The notes under the pieces are model-generated. The model ran no database searches. It saw only the letters and a program-made list of their open reading frames with translations, and was not told where the DNA came from. 64,000 bases of DNA from Streptomyces uncialis (GTDB lineage Bacteria > Actinomycetota > Actinomycetes > Streptomycetales > Streptomycetaceae): NCBI RefSeq assembly GCF_036250755.1, contig NZ_CP109583.1, positions 5,479,501 to 5,543,500 of the forward strand, given 5' to 3'. The first letter of the stretch is position 1. Every line of letters begins with the position of its first letter. This document shows positions 24,524 through 33,118 of this stretch, in pieces. The position numbers and the translations under genes are program-made.

Positions 24524-25801
24524 TCAGGCGGCTCGCCACGCGCGCAGGCGGGTCGTGAGCCGCTTGCGCCAGCGCCGTACCTGCCGGGCCGGGCGCCGCA
24601 GTCTGCGGCGCAGGGACGCCGCGTAACGCGCGCGGGTGCGCCTGCGGTAGCGGCGGCCCCGGGAGGTGCCCAGCTCCGCGAACAGCGACTCGTAGCGGGT
24701 GACGATCGGGCCCGGGTCGAAGCGCCGGGCGCTCTCCAGGGCCGCGCTGCCCATCGCCCTGCGGCCGGAGCCGTCGCCGATCAGGTCGAGCATCGCCGCG
24801 GCGAGGGCCGGGGCGTCCCCGACGGGCACGAGCCTGCCGTCGACACCGTCGCTGATGATCTCCGCGGGCCCCAGCGGGCAGTCCGTGCTGATCACCGGCA
24901 CCCCGCAGCGCATCGCCTCGACCAGGGTCATCCCGAACGACTCCGCGTCGGACGCGCTGACCACCAGCGACGCTTTCGCGAACTCCGGTTCGATGGGGGA
25001 GCGCGGGCCCATCAGCACCGCGCGCCCGCCCAGCTCCCGCGCGTCCACGAGCTGCTGGAGCCGTTCCTGCTGGGCGCCGCCGCCGTAGATCCGCAGCTGC
25101 CAGTCGGGCTGCTCCCCGGCGACCTTCCCGAACGCCTCGATCAGCAGGTCGAACCGTTTCCCCCTGGCCAGCCGCCCCGCCGCGGCGATCACCTTCGCGG
25201 AGCCGTCCGACGGGACGACGCCCCGGGGCGCGGGCACGATGTTCGGCACCGGGACGACCGGTACGCCCGGCAGCCGCATCCGCGAGCGGTACGCCACCGC
25301 GTCCGCCTCGGTCATCGTGACCAGCGCGTCCAGCGTGCGGTAGTGCCGGGCCAGGACGCCCCGCAGCTCCTTGCCGTGCGCGTCGTGGCGCAGATGCTCC
25401 TGGGCGATCCGCAGCGCGGTCGGCGGGCCGAACAGCGAGAGGTACACGTTCACCCCGGGCCGGGTCCCGAAGATCACATCGGCGTCGCAGCCCTTCAGGT
25501 ACTCCCGGGCGCGCAGGTCCACCAGCCGGCTGTACTGGTGGTGCCGTTTGTCCTGGGCGGGGAAGTCCTCGGCGGGCTCATGGAACTCGGGGCGCTCCGC
25601 GTCGCCCCGTCCCGCGCGGGTGTCGACCAGCGGGACGAGCGTGACGCGCGGGTCCACCGCGAACCGGGGCTGTTCGCGGTGCCGCATCATCGAGGCGATC
25701 TCGACCTCGTGCCGGTCGCAGAGGGCGGCGGCGAGATTGAGGGTGGTGCGGATGGTGCCGCCGATCGCGTACGCGTTGTGCAGCAGGAACGCGATCTTCA
25801 T
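24524..25801 (-). CDS. Glycosyltransferase family 4
   Basis: The 425-residue GT-B glycosyltransferase has an N-terminal AFLLHNAYAIGGTIRTTLNLA glycine loop. The donor-site half has AAGRLARGKRFDLLIEAF and the E-x7-E motif in SASDAESFGMTLVEAMRCGVP. The last 45 residues are extremely basic (about 20 Arg), which suggests membrane or polyanion association. ATG 25801 gives the canonical MKIAFLLHN start. The sugar and acceptor are unknown. Confidence 0.92.
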   Translation of the reverse strand: MKIAFLLHNAYAIGGTIRTTLNLAAALCDRHEVEIASMMRHREQPRFAVDPRVTLVPLVDTRAGRGDAERPEFHEPAEDFPAQDKRHHQYSRLVDLRAREYLKGCDADVIFGTRPGVNVYLSLFGPPTALRIAQEHLRHDAHGKELRGVLARHYRTLDALVTMTEADAVAYRSRMRLPGVPVVPVPNIVPAPRGVVPSDGSAKVIAAAGRLARGKRFDLLIEAFGKVAGEQPDWQLRIYGGGAQQERLQQLVDARELGGRAVLMGPRSPIEPEFAKASLVVSASDAESFGMTLVEAMRCGVPVISTDCPLGPAEIISDGVDGRLVPVGDAPALAAAMLDLIGDGSGRRAMGSAALESARRFDPGPIVTRYESLFAELGTSRGRRYRRRTRARYAASLRRRLRRPARQVRRWRKRLTTRLRAWRAA

Positions 25802-26088
25802 ACGTGTGCCTCCCGTGCCCGGTCGTTCGCGGTTCCGGCACCGCGTCTGCTCACCCGGACGGCGCTCCGAACGCCCCCGACGGTGTCCCTCGGATACTCC
25901 GGCGGCTCCATGCGCTTCCTTCCGCTCCACGTCCCACGCACCACACGCGCACGTCACTTCCGCGTACACCGCGCCCCTGCCTTCCACCCGGCCGGGCGGT
26001 GTACATCCCTGGAACGCCGTTGGGCACGGCTGGGTTACGAACAACCGTCGGGCAGCTCGGCCCCGGCGCCCCGGGTCGCCCCCACTCA
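25802..26088. other. Upstream region of the glycosyltransferase, no gene seen
   Basis: The open frames here are short and lack coding character. The glycosyltransferase promoter should lie here, but I could not place it. Confidence 0.5.
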
Positions 26089-26657
26089 CACCCCTCGGGT
26101 TCCCCACCCGGCCGTACGTGTCCCCGTGCGGGTAGGTCCGGGGGTGCGCGGTTCCTCGCGCCCCTGGGGTTCCCCGCCTGGGCGTACGTGTTCCTGTGCG
26201 GGTCGCTCGGTGGGTGCGCAGTTTCCCGCGCCCCTTTGGGGGCGCCCTCCTGGGGCTGCCGTCCGGCTGCGGGCTGTCAGCGACCGGGGTCGGGGTTCAA
26301 ACCACCCTCCTCGCGCAGTCGCCGGACTCACGTAAGGGGGTGGGCGGGAATCTCTGCTCGCAGACTCCGATGCTCTTCAGTCGGGTACGGGTACGTCGTG
26401 CCGAGCGTGTCGGATCGAGGACGGAGAATCCCGACCGGCACCGACCCGAAGAACAAACAGAAGGCGCCCCAAAGGGGCGCGGGGAACTGCGCAAAACCCA
26501 CGAGCGACAGCACAGGAACGGAGTGCGCCCACCCGGACAGACCTACGAAGCGCAAGCGAAGGCGACCCGCGGGGAACTGCGCAAACCCACCGAGCGACGG
26601 CACAGGAACGGAGTCCGCCCACCCGGACAGACCTACGAAGCGCAAGCGAAGGCGACC
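26089..26657. repeat. Noncoding repeat cluster 3
   Basis: Left-arm units (GTACGTGTTCCTGTGCGGGTCG...GCGCAGTTTCCCGCGCCCC) precede the core element at 26216-26492. Two inverted right-arm units (GCAAGCGAAGGCGACCCGCGG) follow. The last unit runs to within a few bases of the stop codon of the gene ending at 26660. Confidence 0.85.
26216..26492. repeat. MITE-like core element, copy 2 (277 bp)
   Basis: The left inverted repeat is at 26216-26246 (GCGCAGTTTCCCGCGCCCCT...) and the right one at 26464-26492. The interior block at about 26336-26454 is nearly identical to the other three copies. Confidence 0.8.
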
Positions 26658-26659
26658 TG

Positions 26660-27091
26660 TCAGGGCCAGACCAGGCAGTACGGCTGGTGGCCGGCCTCGT
26701 GCAGACGGTGCGAGAAGTCCTGCCACTCGTGCAGGAGTTGGTAGACGTTGAACGCGTCGCGGGGGCCGCCCCGGTCGGGGACCGTGGACCAGATGAACGC
26801 GGCGGCGCCGACCGCTTCCTCACCGACACCGCGCAGCGGGTCGACGACGGTCATGGGCAGCTTGACGACGGCGTAGTCGGGGTGGAGGACGACCAGTTCG
26901 AGCGGGGGGACCTTGTGCAGGGGTATGCCCTCGATACCCGTGAGGACCATCGCGGCCATCGTCTCGGGCTTGATCTTGGTGAACATGCCGCCCATGCCCA
27001 GCTCATCGCCGCCGAGCTCCTCGGGCCGCATCGAGATGGGCACTCTGGCGGCCGTGGCGCCGTCCGGGGCACCGAAGTATTTGTAGGTCAC
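26660..27091 (-). CDS. Conserved hypothetical protein
   Basis: The product has about 143 residues starting at GTG 27091 (MTYKYFGAPDGATAARVPISM). It has a Gly/Met-rich loop (GGDELGMGGMFTKIKPETM) and ordered C-terminal sequence (FIWSTVPDRG, FNVYQLLHEWQDFSHRLHEA). It has no signal peptide or membrane segment, so it is probably cytoplasmic. I do not recognise the family. It is divergent from hemL and its stop abuts repeat cluster 3. Confidence 0.7.
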   Translation of the reverse strand: MTYKYFGAPDGATAARVPISMRPEELGGDELGMGGMFTKIKPETMAAMVLTGIEGIPLHKVPPLELVVLHPDYAVVKLPMTVVDPLRGVGEEAVGAAAFIWSTVPDRGGPRDAFNVYQLLHEWQDFSHRLHEAGHQPYCLVWP

Positions 27092-27419
27092 CCCCACCCG
27101 CCCGCTCCTGCTTCCCGTCCGTGCCTGCTCCGTCCCGTCCCGGCCGCCGGGGACATGCGCCCCGGCCGGGATGTGCGCCCCCGGCGTGCCCGCCTCCGCC
27201 TCGCGCCGGTGCCTTCCCCGCCGGGCACGCCGGGGGCCCAGGCCGTCGGTGCCCTCGCCCAGTCCGCCACCGCGATGCATATCTCCACCCGACTGCTTTT
27301 CCGAGGCGCGCGGTACCCGCCGCGCAACCCGATCATCGTGACAGTGACCTCCCCCGCGCCCGCACGCCGAAACGTGCCGTGAAACACCGAGACGCGGGAT
27401 GCCGGAAGCCTCTGACACC
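27092..27419. other. Divergent intergenic region before hemL, nothing recognised
   Basis: The 328-nt gap between the hypothetical gene and hemL carries no convincing gene, hairpin or operator that I could find. Confidence 0.5.
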
Positions 27420-28760
27420 ATGGCTTGTGTGAGCTATTCGTTTGACGCCCCAGTTTCGCAGACGCTTTTCGACCGTGCGGCCCTCGTGACGCCCGGCGGC
27501 GTGAACTCTCCCGTGCGCGCGTTCCGCGCCGTGGGCGGTACGCCCCGGTTCATGGTGTCCGGGCGGGGCCCGTACCTGACCGACGCCGACGGCCGCGAAT
27601 ACGTCGACCTCGTGTGCTCCTGGGGGCCCATGATCCTCGGGCACGCCCGCCCCGAGGTCATCGCCGCCGTCCAGGAGGCCGTCGCCCGCGGTACGTCGTT
27701 CGGTACGCCGGGTGAGGGCGAGGTCGCGCTCGCCGAGGAGATCGTGGCCCGGGTCGCGCCGGTGGCGCAGGTCCGGCTGGTCTCCAGCGGTACCGAGGCG
27801 ACCATGTCCGCCATCCGGCTGGCCCGCGGGTTCACCGGCCGCGCCAAGATCGTCAAGTTCGCCGGGTGCTACCACGGCCATGTCGACGCGCTGCTCGCCG
27901 CGGCCGGGTCCGGGCTCGCGACCTTCGCGCTGCCCGACACGCCCGGCGTGACCGGCGCGCAGGCCGCCGACACGGTGGTGCTGCCCTACAACGACCTCGA
28001 AGCCGTACGGGCCGCGTTCGCCGCGCACCCCGGGGAGATCGCCTGTGTGATCACCGAGGCGTCCCCGGGCAACATGGGTGTCGTCCCGCCGGGCCCGGGG
28101 TTCAACGCCGGGCTCAAGGAGCTGTGCCGGGACAACGGCGCGTTGTTCATCTCGGACGAGGTGATGACCGGGTTCCGCACCTCGAAGGCGGGCTGGTTCG
28201 GGATCGACGGGGTCGAGCCCGATCTGATGACGTTCGGCAAGGTCATGGGCGGTGGCTTCCCCGCCGCCGCGTTCGGCGGCCGGGCCGATGTGATGGCCGC
28301 CCTGGCGCCCGTCGGACCGGTCTACCAGGCGGGCACGCTGTCCGGTAACCCGGTGGCGACGGCCGCCGGGCTCGCCCAGCTGCGGCTCCTCGACGACGCG
28401 GCGTACGTCACCGTCGACACCGTCGCCGAGCGGATCAGGACCCTGGTCGCCGACGCGCTCACCAAGGAGGGTGTGGCCCACCGGGTGCAGAGCGCGTCGA
28501 ACATGTTCTCCGTGTTCTTCACCGAGGACGAGGTCCGTGATTACGCGGACGCCAAGCGCCAGGAGTCGTTCCGCTTCACCGCGTTCTTCCACTCGATGCT
28601 CGCGCAGGGCGTGTACCTGCCGCCCTCCGCGTTCGAGTCCTGGTTCGTGTCGACCGCGCACGACGACCGCGCGGTCGAGCGGATCGCCGCCGCGCTGCCG
28701 GCCGCCGCCCGTGCCGCGGCCGAGGCCACCGAACCGCACGACGCGGGAGCCCGGGCATGA
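27420..28760 (+). CDS. hemL: Glutamate-1-semialdehyde 2,1-aminomutase
   Basis: This PLP enzyme converts glutamate-1-semialdehyde to 5-aminolevulinate in the C5 haem pathway. The 446-residue product has [12 protein letters not shown] at the N-terminus, [26 protein letters not shown]246 in [10 protein letters not shown] and PLP lysine K274 in [14 protein letters not shown] 27420 was chosen; GTG 27429 ([11 protein letters not shown]) is a plausible alternative. The next gene overlaps its stop by 4 nt. Confidence 0.95.
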   Translation: MACVSYSFDAPVSQTLFDRAALVTPGGVNSPVRAFRAVGGTPRFMVSGRGPYLTDADGREYVDLVCSWGPMILGHARPEVIAAVQEAVARGTSFGTPGEGEVALAEEIVARVAPVAQVRLVSSGTEATMSAIRLARGFTGRAKIVKFAGCYHGHVDALLAAAGSGLATFALPDTPGVTGAQAADTVVLPYNDLEAVRAAFAAHPGEIACVITEASPGNMGVVPPGPGFNAGLKELCRDNGALFISDEVMTGFRTSKAGWFGIDGVEPDLMTFGKVMGGGFPAAAFGGRADVMAALAPVGPVYQAGTLSGNPVATAAGLAQLRLLDDAAYVTVDTVAERIRTLVADALTKEGVAHRVQSASNMFSVFFTEDEVRDYADAKRQESFRFTAFFHSMLAQGVYLPPSAFESWFVSTAHDDRAVERIAAALPAAARAAAEATEPHDAGARA

Positions 28761-29479
28761 GCGGGCAGGCCTACGGGACGGCCGCCACCGGCGGCCCGGC
28801 GGCGGACGCCGAGCTGACCGTGGTGCATCTGATGCGGCACGGCGAGGTCCACAACCCGGACGGCATCCTGTACGGACGGCTGTCCGGGTACCACCTCTCC
28901 GAGCTGGGCCGCCGGATGGCCGACAAGGTCGCCGACTACCTCGCGGACCGGGACATCACCCGGGTGGTGGCCTCGCCGCTGGAGCGCGCGCAGGAGACGG
29001 CGATGCCGATCGCCAAGTCCCACGGGCTCGACCTCGGCAGCGACGGGCGTCTCATCGAGGCGGGGAACGTCTTCCAGGGGAAGACGTTCGGTGTCGGTGA
29101 CGGGGCGCTGCGCAGACCGGAGAACTGGCGGCATCTGCTCAATCCGTTCCGGCCCTCCTGGGGCGAGCCGTACATCGACCAGGTCGTGCGGATGACGGCC
29201 GCGCTCGACGCGGCGAAGGACGCCGCGCGCGGGCACGAGGCGGTGCTGGTGAGCCACCAGCTGCCGATCTGGATCGTGCGCAGCTATGTGGAGCGGCGCA
29301 AGCTCTGGCACGACCCGCGGCGGCGGGAGTGCACGCTGGCCTCGCTGACGAGTTTCACGTACGCGGGGGACCGGATCGTGTCCGTCGGGTACTCCGAGCC
29401 GGCGCGGGATCTCGTACCCCCGCATCTGCTGGCGGGCGCCAAGCCGGTCAAGGGCAAGAGCAAGGCGTTCGGGGCGTAG
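28757..29479 (+). CDS. Histidine phosphatase family protein (phosphoglycerate mutase-like)
   Basis: The 240-residue protein has the phosphohistidine motif LMRHGE (about 27-32), [10 protein letters not shown] and the distal LVSHQLP histidine. It is translationally coupled to hemL (ATGA). Such small GpmB-like enzymes are usually broad phosphatases. I would not assign a glycolytic mutase role. Repeat cluster 4 follows its stop. Confidence 0.92.
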   Translation: MSGQAYGTAATGGPAADAELTVVHLMRHGEVHNPDGILYGRLSGYHLSELGRRMADKVADYLADRDITRVVASPLERAQETAMPIAKSHGLDLGSDGRLIEAGNVFQGKTFGVGDGALRRPENWRHLLNPFRPSWGEPYIDQVVRMTAALDAAKDAARGHEAVLVSHQLPIWIVRSYVERRKLWHDPRRRECTLASLTSFTYAGDRIVSVGYSEPARDLVPPHLLAGAKPVKGKSKAFGA

Positions 29480-29519
29480 GGCTGTGCAGCCTCGCCCGTG
29501 GTGGTCCCTGGGCTGAGCT

Positions 29520-29973
29520 GTCCGGTCCCCGTGCTGTCCCGGGCTCCGGGTTTCTTGTCCCTGGGCGTACCTGGTCCCGTGCGGGTCGTCCGTGGGTGCG
29601 CAGTTCCTCGCGCCCCTGGGTTTGCTGTGCTGGGCGTACCTGTTCCTGTGCGGGTCGTCCGTGGGTGCGCAGTTCCTCGCGCCCCTGGGTTTGCTGTGCT
29701 GGGCGTACCTGTTCCTGTGCCGTCGTTCGTGGGGTGCGCAGTTCCTCGCGCCCCTGGGTTTGCTGTGCTGGGCGTGCTTGTCCCTGTGCCGTCGTTCGTG
29801 GGGTGCGCAGTTCCTCGCACCCCTGAGGTCTTCTCCGCTGGGCGTACCTGTTCCCGTGCGGGTCGTCCGTGGGGTGCGCAGTTCCTCGCGCCCCTGGGTA
29901 CCTGGTGCTGGGCGCGCTTGTTCCTGTGCCGTCGCTCGTGGGTTTGCGCAGTTCCCCGCGCCCCTTGGGGCGC
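29520..29973. repeat. Noncoding repeat cluster 4: six tandem left-arm units
   Basis: Copies of GCGCAGTTCCTCGCGCCCCTGGG begin at 29598, 29667, 29736, 29805, 29876 and 29946, a period of 69-71 bp. They are separated by GCTGGGCGTACCTGTTCCTG stretches. There is no core element and there are no right arms. The cluster lies between the phosphatase stop and the next gene. Confidence 0.85.
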
Positions 29974-30217
29974 GTCCCCTTTGCTGTGCTGGTTCGGTGC
30001 CGGTTGCTCGTGGTTGCTTGTGCGGGCCCCGGGCGTCTTCGGCGCGCCGCCTTGCCTTGTTGGCTGGCTGGGTGGGGGTGATCAAAAAGGGGTAAAAAGT
30101 CGTTCTGGTTCGGTCGTTCTCGGAACCTGTTTGTTCGTTGTGTGCTCTCAAAGTGTGTGCGTCCGGAAATCGGGCGGACCTTCGGGGGATGCGGGACGAC
30201 GAGCAGCAGGGGTATTC
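29974..30217. other. Upstream region of the NodB-like lipoprotein
   Basis: It contains an unusually A/T-rich pocket for this genome (GATCAAAAAGGGGTAAAAAG, near 30080) that probably includes the promoter. I could not assign -35/-10 hexamers with confidence. Confidence 0.4.
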
Positions 30218-31522
30218 ATGCGGGACTTCAGCCGACGGGGAATGATCGGGGCCGGTGCGGGGGCGGTGGCCGCGTTCGGGGTCGGGGCGTGCGGATCGGG
30301 TGGCGGGGGTACCGGCGACCGGGGGCGTGGGAGCGCTTCCAAGGAGCCTTCGAAGGGCGGCGGGTCCAGTGCGCCGGGGGCCCGGCCCATCGGGGACGGG
30401 TCCACGTCGTTCACGGGGAAGCAGCCGCACCAGCCGCCCGCGCCCGTCCCGCTGGAGCCCGGACAGACCCCGCCGCAATTCGTGATCTTCTCCTGGGACG
30501 GGGCCGGGGAGATCGGCAACGGACTGTTCCCGCGCTTTCTCGATCTCGGCCGGGAGTACGGCGCGCATATGACCTTCTTCCTCTCGGGGATCTATCTCCT
30601 GCCGGAGTCGAAGAAGCGGCTGTACCGTCCGCCGAACAACCCCGTGGGCGCGTCGGACATCGGATATCTGAAGGACGCCAACATCCGGCGGACGATCAAG
30701 AACGTGGACCGGGCCTGGCGGGACGGCCATGAGATCGGGACGCATTTCAACGGTCACTTCTGCGGCGGTTCCGGGTCCGTCGGCAACTGGACCGGGGCGC
30801 AGTGGCGCAGCGAGATCGAACAGGCGAGGTCGTTCGTCAAGAACTGGCGCACGAACACCGGCTGGACGGATCTGCCGTCGCTGCCGTTCGACTACGACAA
30901 GGAACTCGTCGGCGCCCGAACCCCGTGTCTGCTCGGCCAGGAGCGGCTGCTGCCGGTCGCCCGGGAGCTGGGCTGGCGGTACGACTCGTCCTCGCCGGGC
31001 GGTACCCAGCGCTGGCCGGAGAAGAAGGGCGGGGTCTGGGATCTGCCGCTCCAGGCGATACCTTTCCCCGGCCGTTCGTTCGAGGTGCTGTCGATGGACT
31101 ACAACATCCTCGTCAACCAGTCCGGCAACGCCACCAAGGGCCCGGTCCGGCACCACGACCGCTGGCGCGACCAGGCGACCGGGGCGTTCCTCTCGGGGTT
31201 CCGCCGCGCGTACGAGACCAATCGCGCGCCGCTGTTCATCGGCAACCACTTCGAGCAGTGGAACGGCGGCATATACATGGACGCCGTCGAGAACACCATC
31301 AAGGAGATAGCGGACAAGAAGGACGTACGACTCGTATCGTTCCGGCAGTTCGTGGACTGGCTGGACGTCCAGCGGCCCGAGGTCCTGGCCAAGCTCCGGG
31401 CCCTGGACGTGGGGCGGGAGCCCGCCGGTGGCTGGCGGACGTATCTGGGGGGCGGCGAGCGCGGCGGGACGAATGGGGCGGACCGGCAGACCGCCGGGAC
31501 GGTTTCCGAGGGGTCCCGGTAG
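30218..31522 (+). CDS. Tat-exported lipoprotein with a polysaccharide-deacetylase-like (NodB) fold
   Basis: The 434-residue product has twin-arginine signal SRRGMIGAGAGAVAAFGVG and lipobox GVGAC (Cys25). A Pro/Gly/Ser linker follows, then a NodB-like barrel. Motif 1 is present as IFSWDGAGE (one Asp in place of the usual TFDDG) and motif 2 as GHEIGTHFNGHF. The metal-binding first Asp is thus altered, so activity is uncertain. It is probably anchored on the outer membrane face and acts on cell-wall polysaccharide, if active. Confidence 0.82.
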   Translation: MRDFSRRGMIGAGAGAVAAFGVGACGSGGGGTGDRGRGSASKEPSKGGGSSAPGARPIGDGSTSFTGKQPHQPPAPVPLEPGQTPPQFVIFSWDGAGEIGNGLFPRFLDLGREYGAHMTFFLSGIYLLPESKKRLYRPPNNPVGASDIGYLKDANIRRTIKNVDRAWRDGHEIGTHFNGHFCGGSGSVGNWTGAQWRSEIEQARSFVKNWRTNTGWTDLPSLPFDYDKELVGARTPCLLGQERLLPVARELGWRYDSSSPGGTQRWPEKKGGVWDLPLQAIPFPGRSFEVLSMDYNILVNQSGNATKGPVRHHDRWRDQATGAFLSGFRRAYETNRAPLFIGNHFEQWNGGIYMDAVENTIKEIADKKDVRLVSFRQFVDWLDVQRPEVLAKLRALDVGREPAGGWRTYLGGGERGGTNGADRQTAGTVSEGSR

Positions 31523-31630
31523 GGGGACCGGCTCACCGTGCCAGGGGCCTCGTACGCCGTGTGACATGGGTGTTCGACCCCTCCAGGGGGGTGCGGAAGA
31601 TCCCTGAATGAGGCATGCGAAACTTTTCAC

Positions 31631-32287
31631 ATGAGTGCCGTTCGCCGTGCCCCGCAGAGCCCAGCCGCAGCACCCCGCACTCCCCGCCGGGAGGAAAGAA
31701 GCCGACGGCGAAACCGCGGCGCCCTTGCGGTCCCGGCCGTGGCGGGGGCCGCGCTGCTGCTGACGGCCTGCGGTTCCGGAGGCGCGAGCGGTGGCTCCAA
31801 CAGCACCAACTTCGTGGCCGGTGACGCCGGTGTCTCCACGGTGAAGAAGGCCGACCGCCGGGACGGGCCGAAGCTGGACGGCGAGACCCTCGAAGGCGGA
31901 CAGCTGGACGTCGCCGACTTCAAGGGCAAGGTCGTCGTGCTGAACGTCTGGGGCTCCTGGTGCCCGCCGTGCCGTGCCGAGGCACCCGGGTTCCAGAAGG
32001 TCTCCCAGGACCTGAAGGCGGACGCCGAGTTCGTCGGCATCAACACCCGCGACTCCAGCAAAGGCCCGGCCGTCGAGTTCGAGAAGAACTTCGGCGTCAC
32101 CTACCCGAGCCTGTACGACCCCATGGGCAAGCTGATGCTGCGCTTCCCCAAGGGCACGCTGAACCCGCAGTCGATCCCCTCCACGCTGGTCCTCGACCGG
32201 GAGGGCCGGGTCGCCGCACGCGCCCTGACCCCCCTCAGCGAGGAGAACCTGCGCAAGATGATCGCTCCCGTACTCGCGGAGAAGTGA
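31631..32287 (+). CDS. resA: ResA/TlpA-type thiol-disulfide reductase lipoprotein
   Basis: The 218-residue extracytoplasmic thioredoxin-fold protein has signal/lipobox LLLTAC with C47 and active site WCPPC at 110-114. It reduces apocytochrome c haem-binding cysteines in system II maturation. It leads the gene set ccdA-resB-ccsB immediately downstream. Confidence 0.93.
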   Translation: MSAVRRAPQSPAAAPRTPRREERSRRRNRGALAVPAVAGAALLLTACGSGGASGGSNSTNFVAGDAGVSTVKKADRRDGPKLDGETLEGGQLDVADFKGKVVVLNVWGSWCPPCRAEAPGFQKVSQDLKADAEFVGINTRDSSKGPAVEFEKNFGVTYPSLYDPMGKLMLRFPKGTLNPQSIPSTLVLDREGRVAARALTPLSEENLRKMIAPVLAEK

Positions 32288-32292
32288 TCGGT

Positions 32293-33114
32293 GTGACCAC
32301 CCTCACCGGGGCCGCCTCCGTCGCGGACCCCCACGTACTGGCCGCCGCCCCGCAGTTCCTCGCCGCGATCGAGGGCCCGAACCGGACGATCATGAGCGGC
32401 GCCCTGCTGCTCGCGCTGCCGATCGCGCTGCTCGCCGGACTCGTCTCCTTCTTCTCCCCGTGCGTGCTGCCGCTCGTCCCGGGCTATCTCAGCTATGTCA
32501 CCGGGGTCGGCGGTGTGGACCTCGCGGAGGCGCGGCGCGGCCGGATGGCGACCGGGGCCGCGCTGTTCGTGCTCGGCTTCACCGTGGTGTTCGTCTCCGG
32601 CGGCGCGCTGTTCGGATACTTCGGGGGACAGCTCCAGGAGCACCAGGAGGTGATCACCCGTGTCCTCGGCGGGCTGATGGTCGCGATGGGCCTGTTCTTC
32701 ATGGGCCTGATGCCCTGGCTCACCCAGCGGGAGTTCCGCTTCCACAAGAAGCCCGCCGCCGGACTCGCGGGCGCACCACTGCTCGGCGCCCTCTTCGGCG
32801 TCGGCTGGGTGCCGTGCATGGGCCCGACCCTCTCCGCGGTGAACACCCTGGCCATCAGTGAGGGCACCGCGGGCCGCGGGGCCATACTGACGGTCGCGTA
32901 CTGCCTCGGTCTCGGACTGCCGTTCATCTTCGCGGCGGTTGCCTTCCGTAAGGCGCTCGGCGTCTTCGCCTGGGTCAAGCAGCACTACGTCTGGGTGATG
33001 CGGATCGGCGGCGGCATGATGATCGTGACCGGGCTGCTGATGCTGACCGGGGTCTGGACCACGATCGTCCAGGACATGCAGGGCTGGTCCACCGGCTTCA
33101 CCGTAGGGATCTGA
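32293..33114 (+). CDS. ccdA: CcdA-family thiol-disulfide transporter
   Basis: The 273-residue polytopic protein has about six membrane helices. The paired cysteine motifs are FFSPCVLPLVPGYLSYVTG in helix 1 and GWVPCMGPTLSAVNTL in helix 4. It passes electrons from cytoplasmic thioredoxin to ResA. GTG 32293 was chosen because GGAG lies about 11 nt upstream. GTG 32284 is an alternative. Confidence 0.93.
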   Translation: MTTLTGAASVADPHVLAAAPQFLAAIEGPNRTIMSGALLLALPIALLAGLVSFFSPCVLPLVPGYLSYVTGVGGVDLAEARRGRMATGAALFVLGFTVVFVSGGALFGYFGGQLQEHQEVITRVLGGLMVAMGLFFMGLMPWLTQREFRFHKKPAAGLAGAPLLGALFGVGWVPCMGPTLSAVNTLAISEGTAGRGAILTVAYCLGLGLPFIFAAVAFRKALGVFAWVKQHYVWVMRIGGGMMIVTGLLMLTGVWTTIVQDMQGWSTGFTVGI

Positions 33115-33118
33115 GCAG

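Noticed and set aside
28541..31630. A ~1,000-codon open frame on the minus strand opposite hemL, the phosphatase gene and the NodB-like gene
   Set aside because: It is a shadow frame caused by high GC3. The plus-strand products are clearly conserved proteins and the minus product is Arg/Pro/Gly/Leu-rich.
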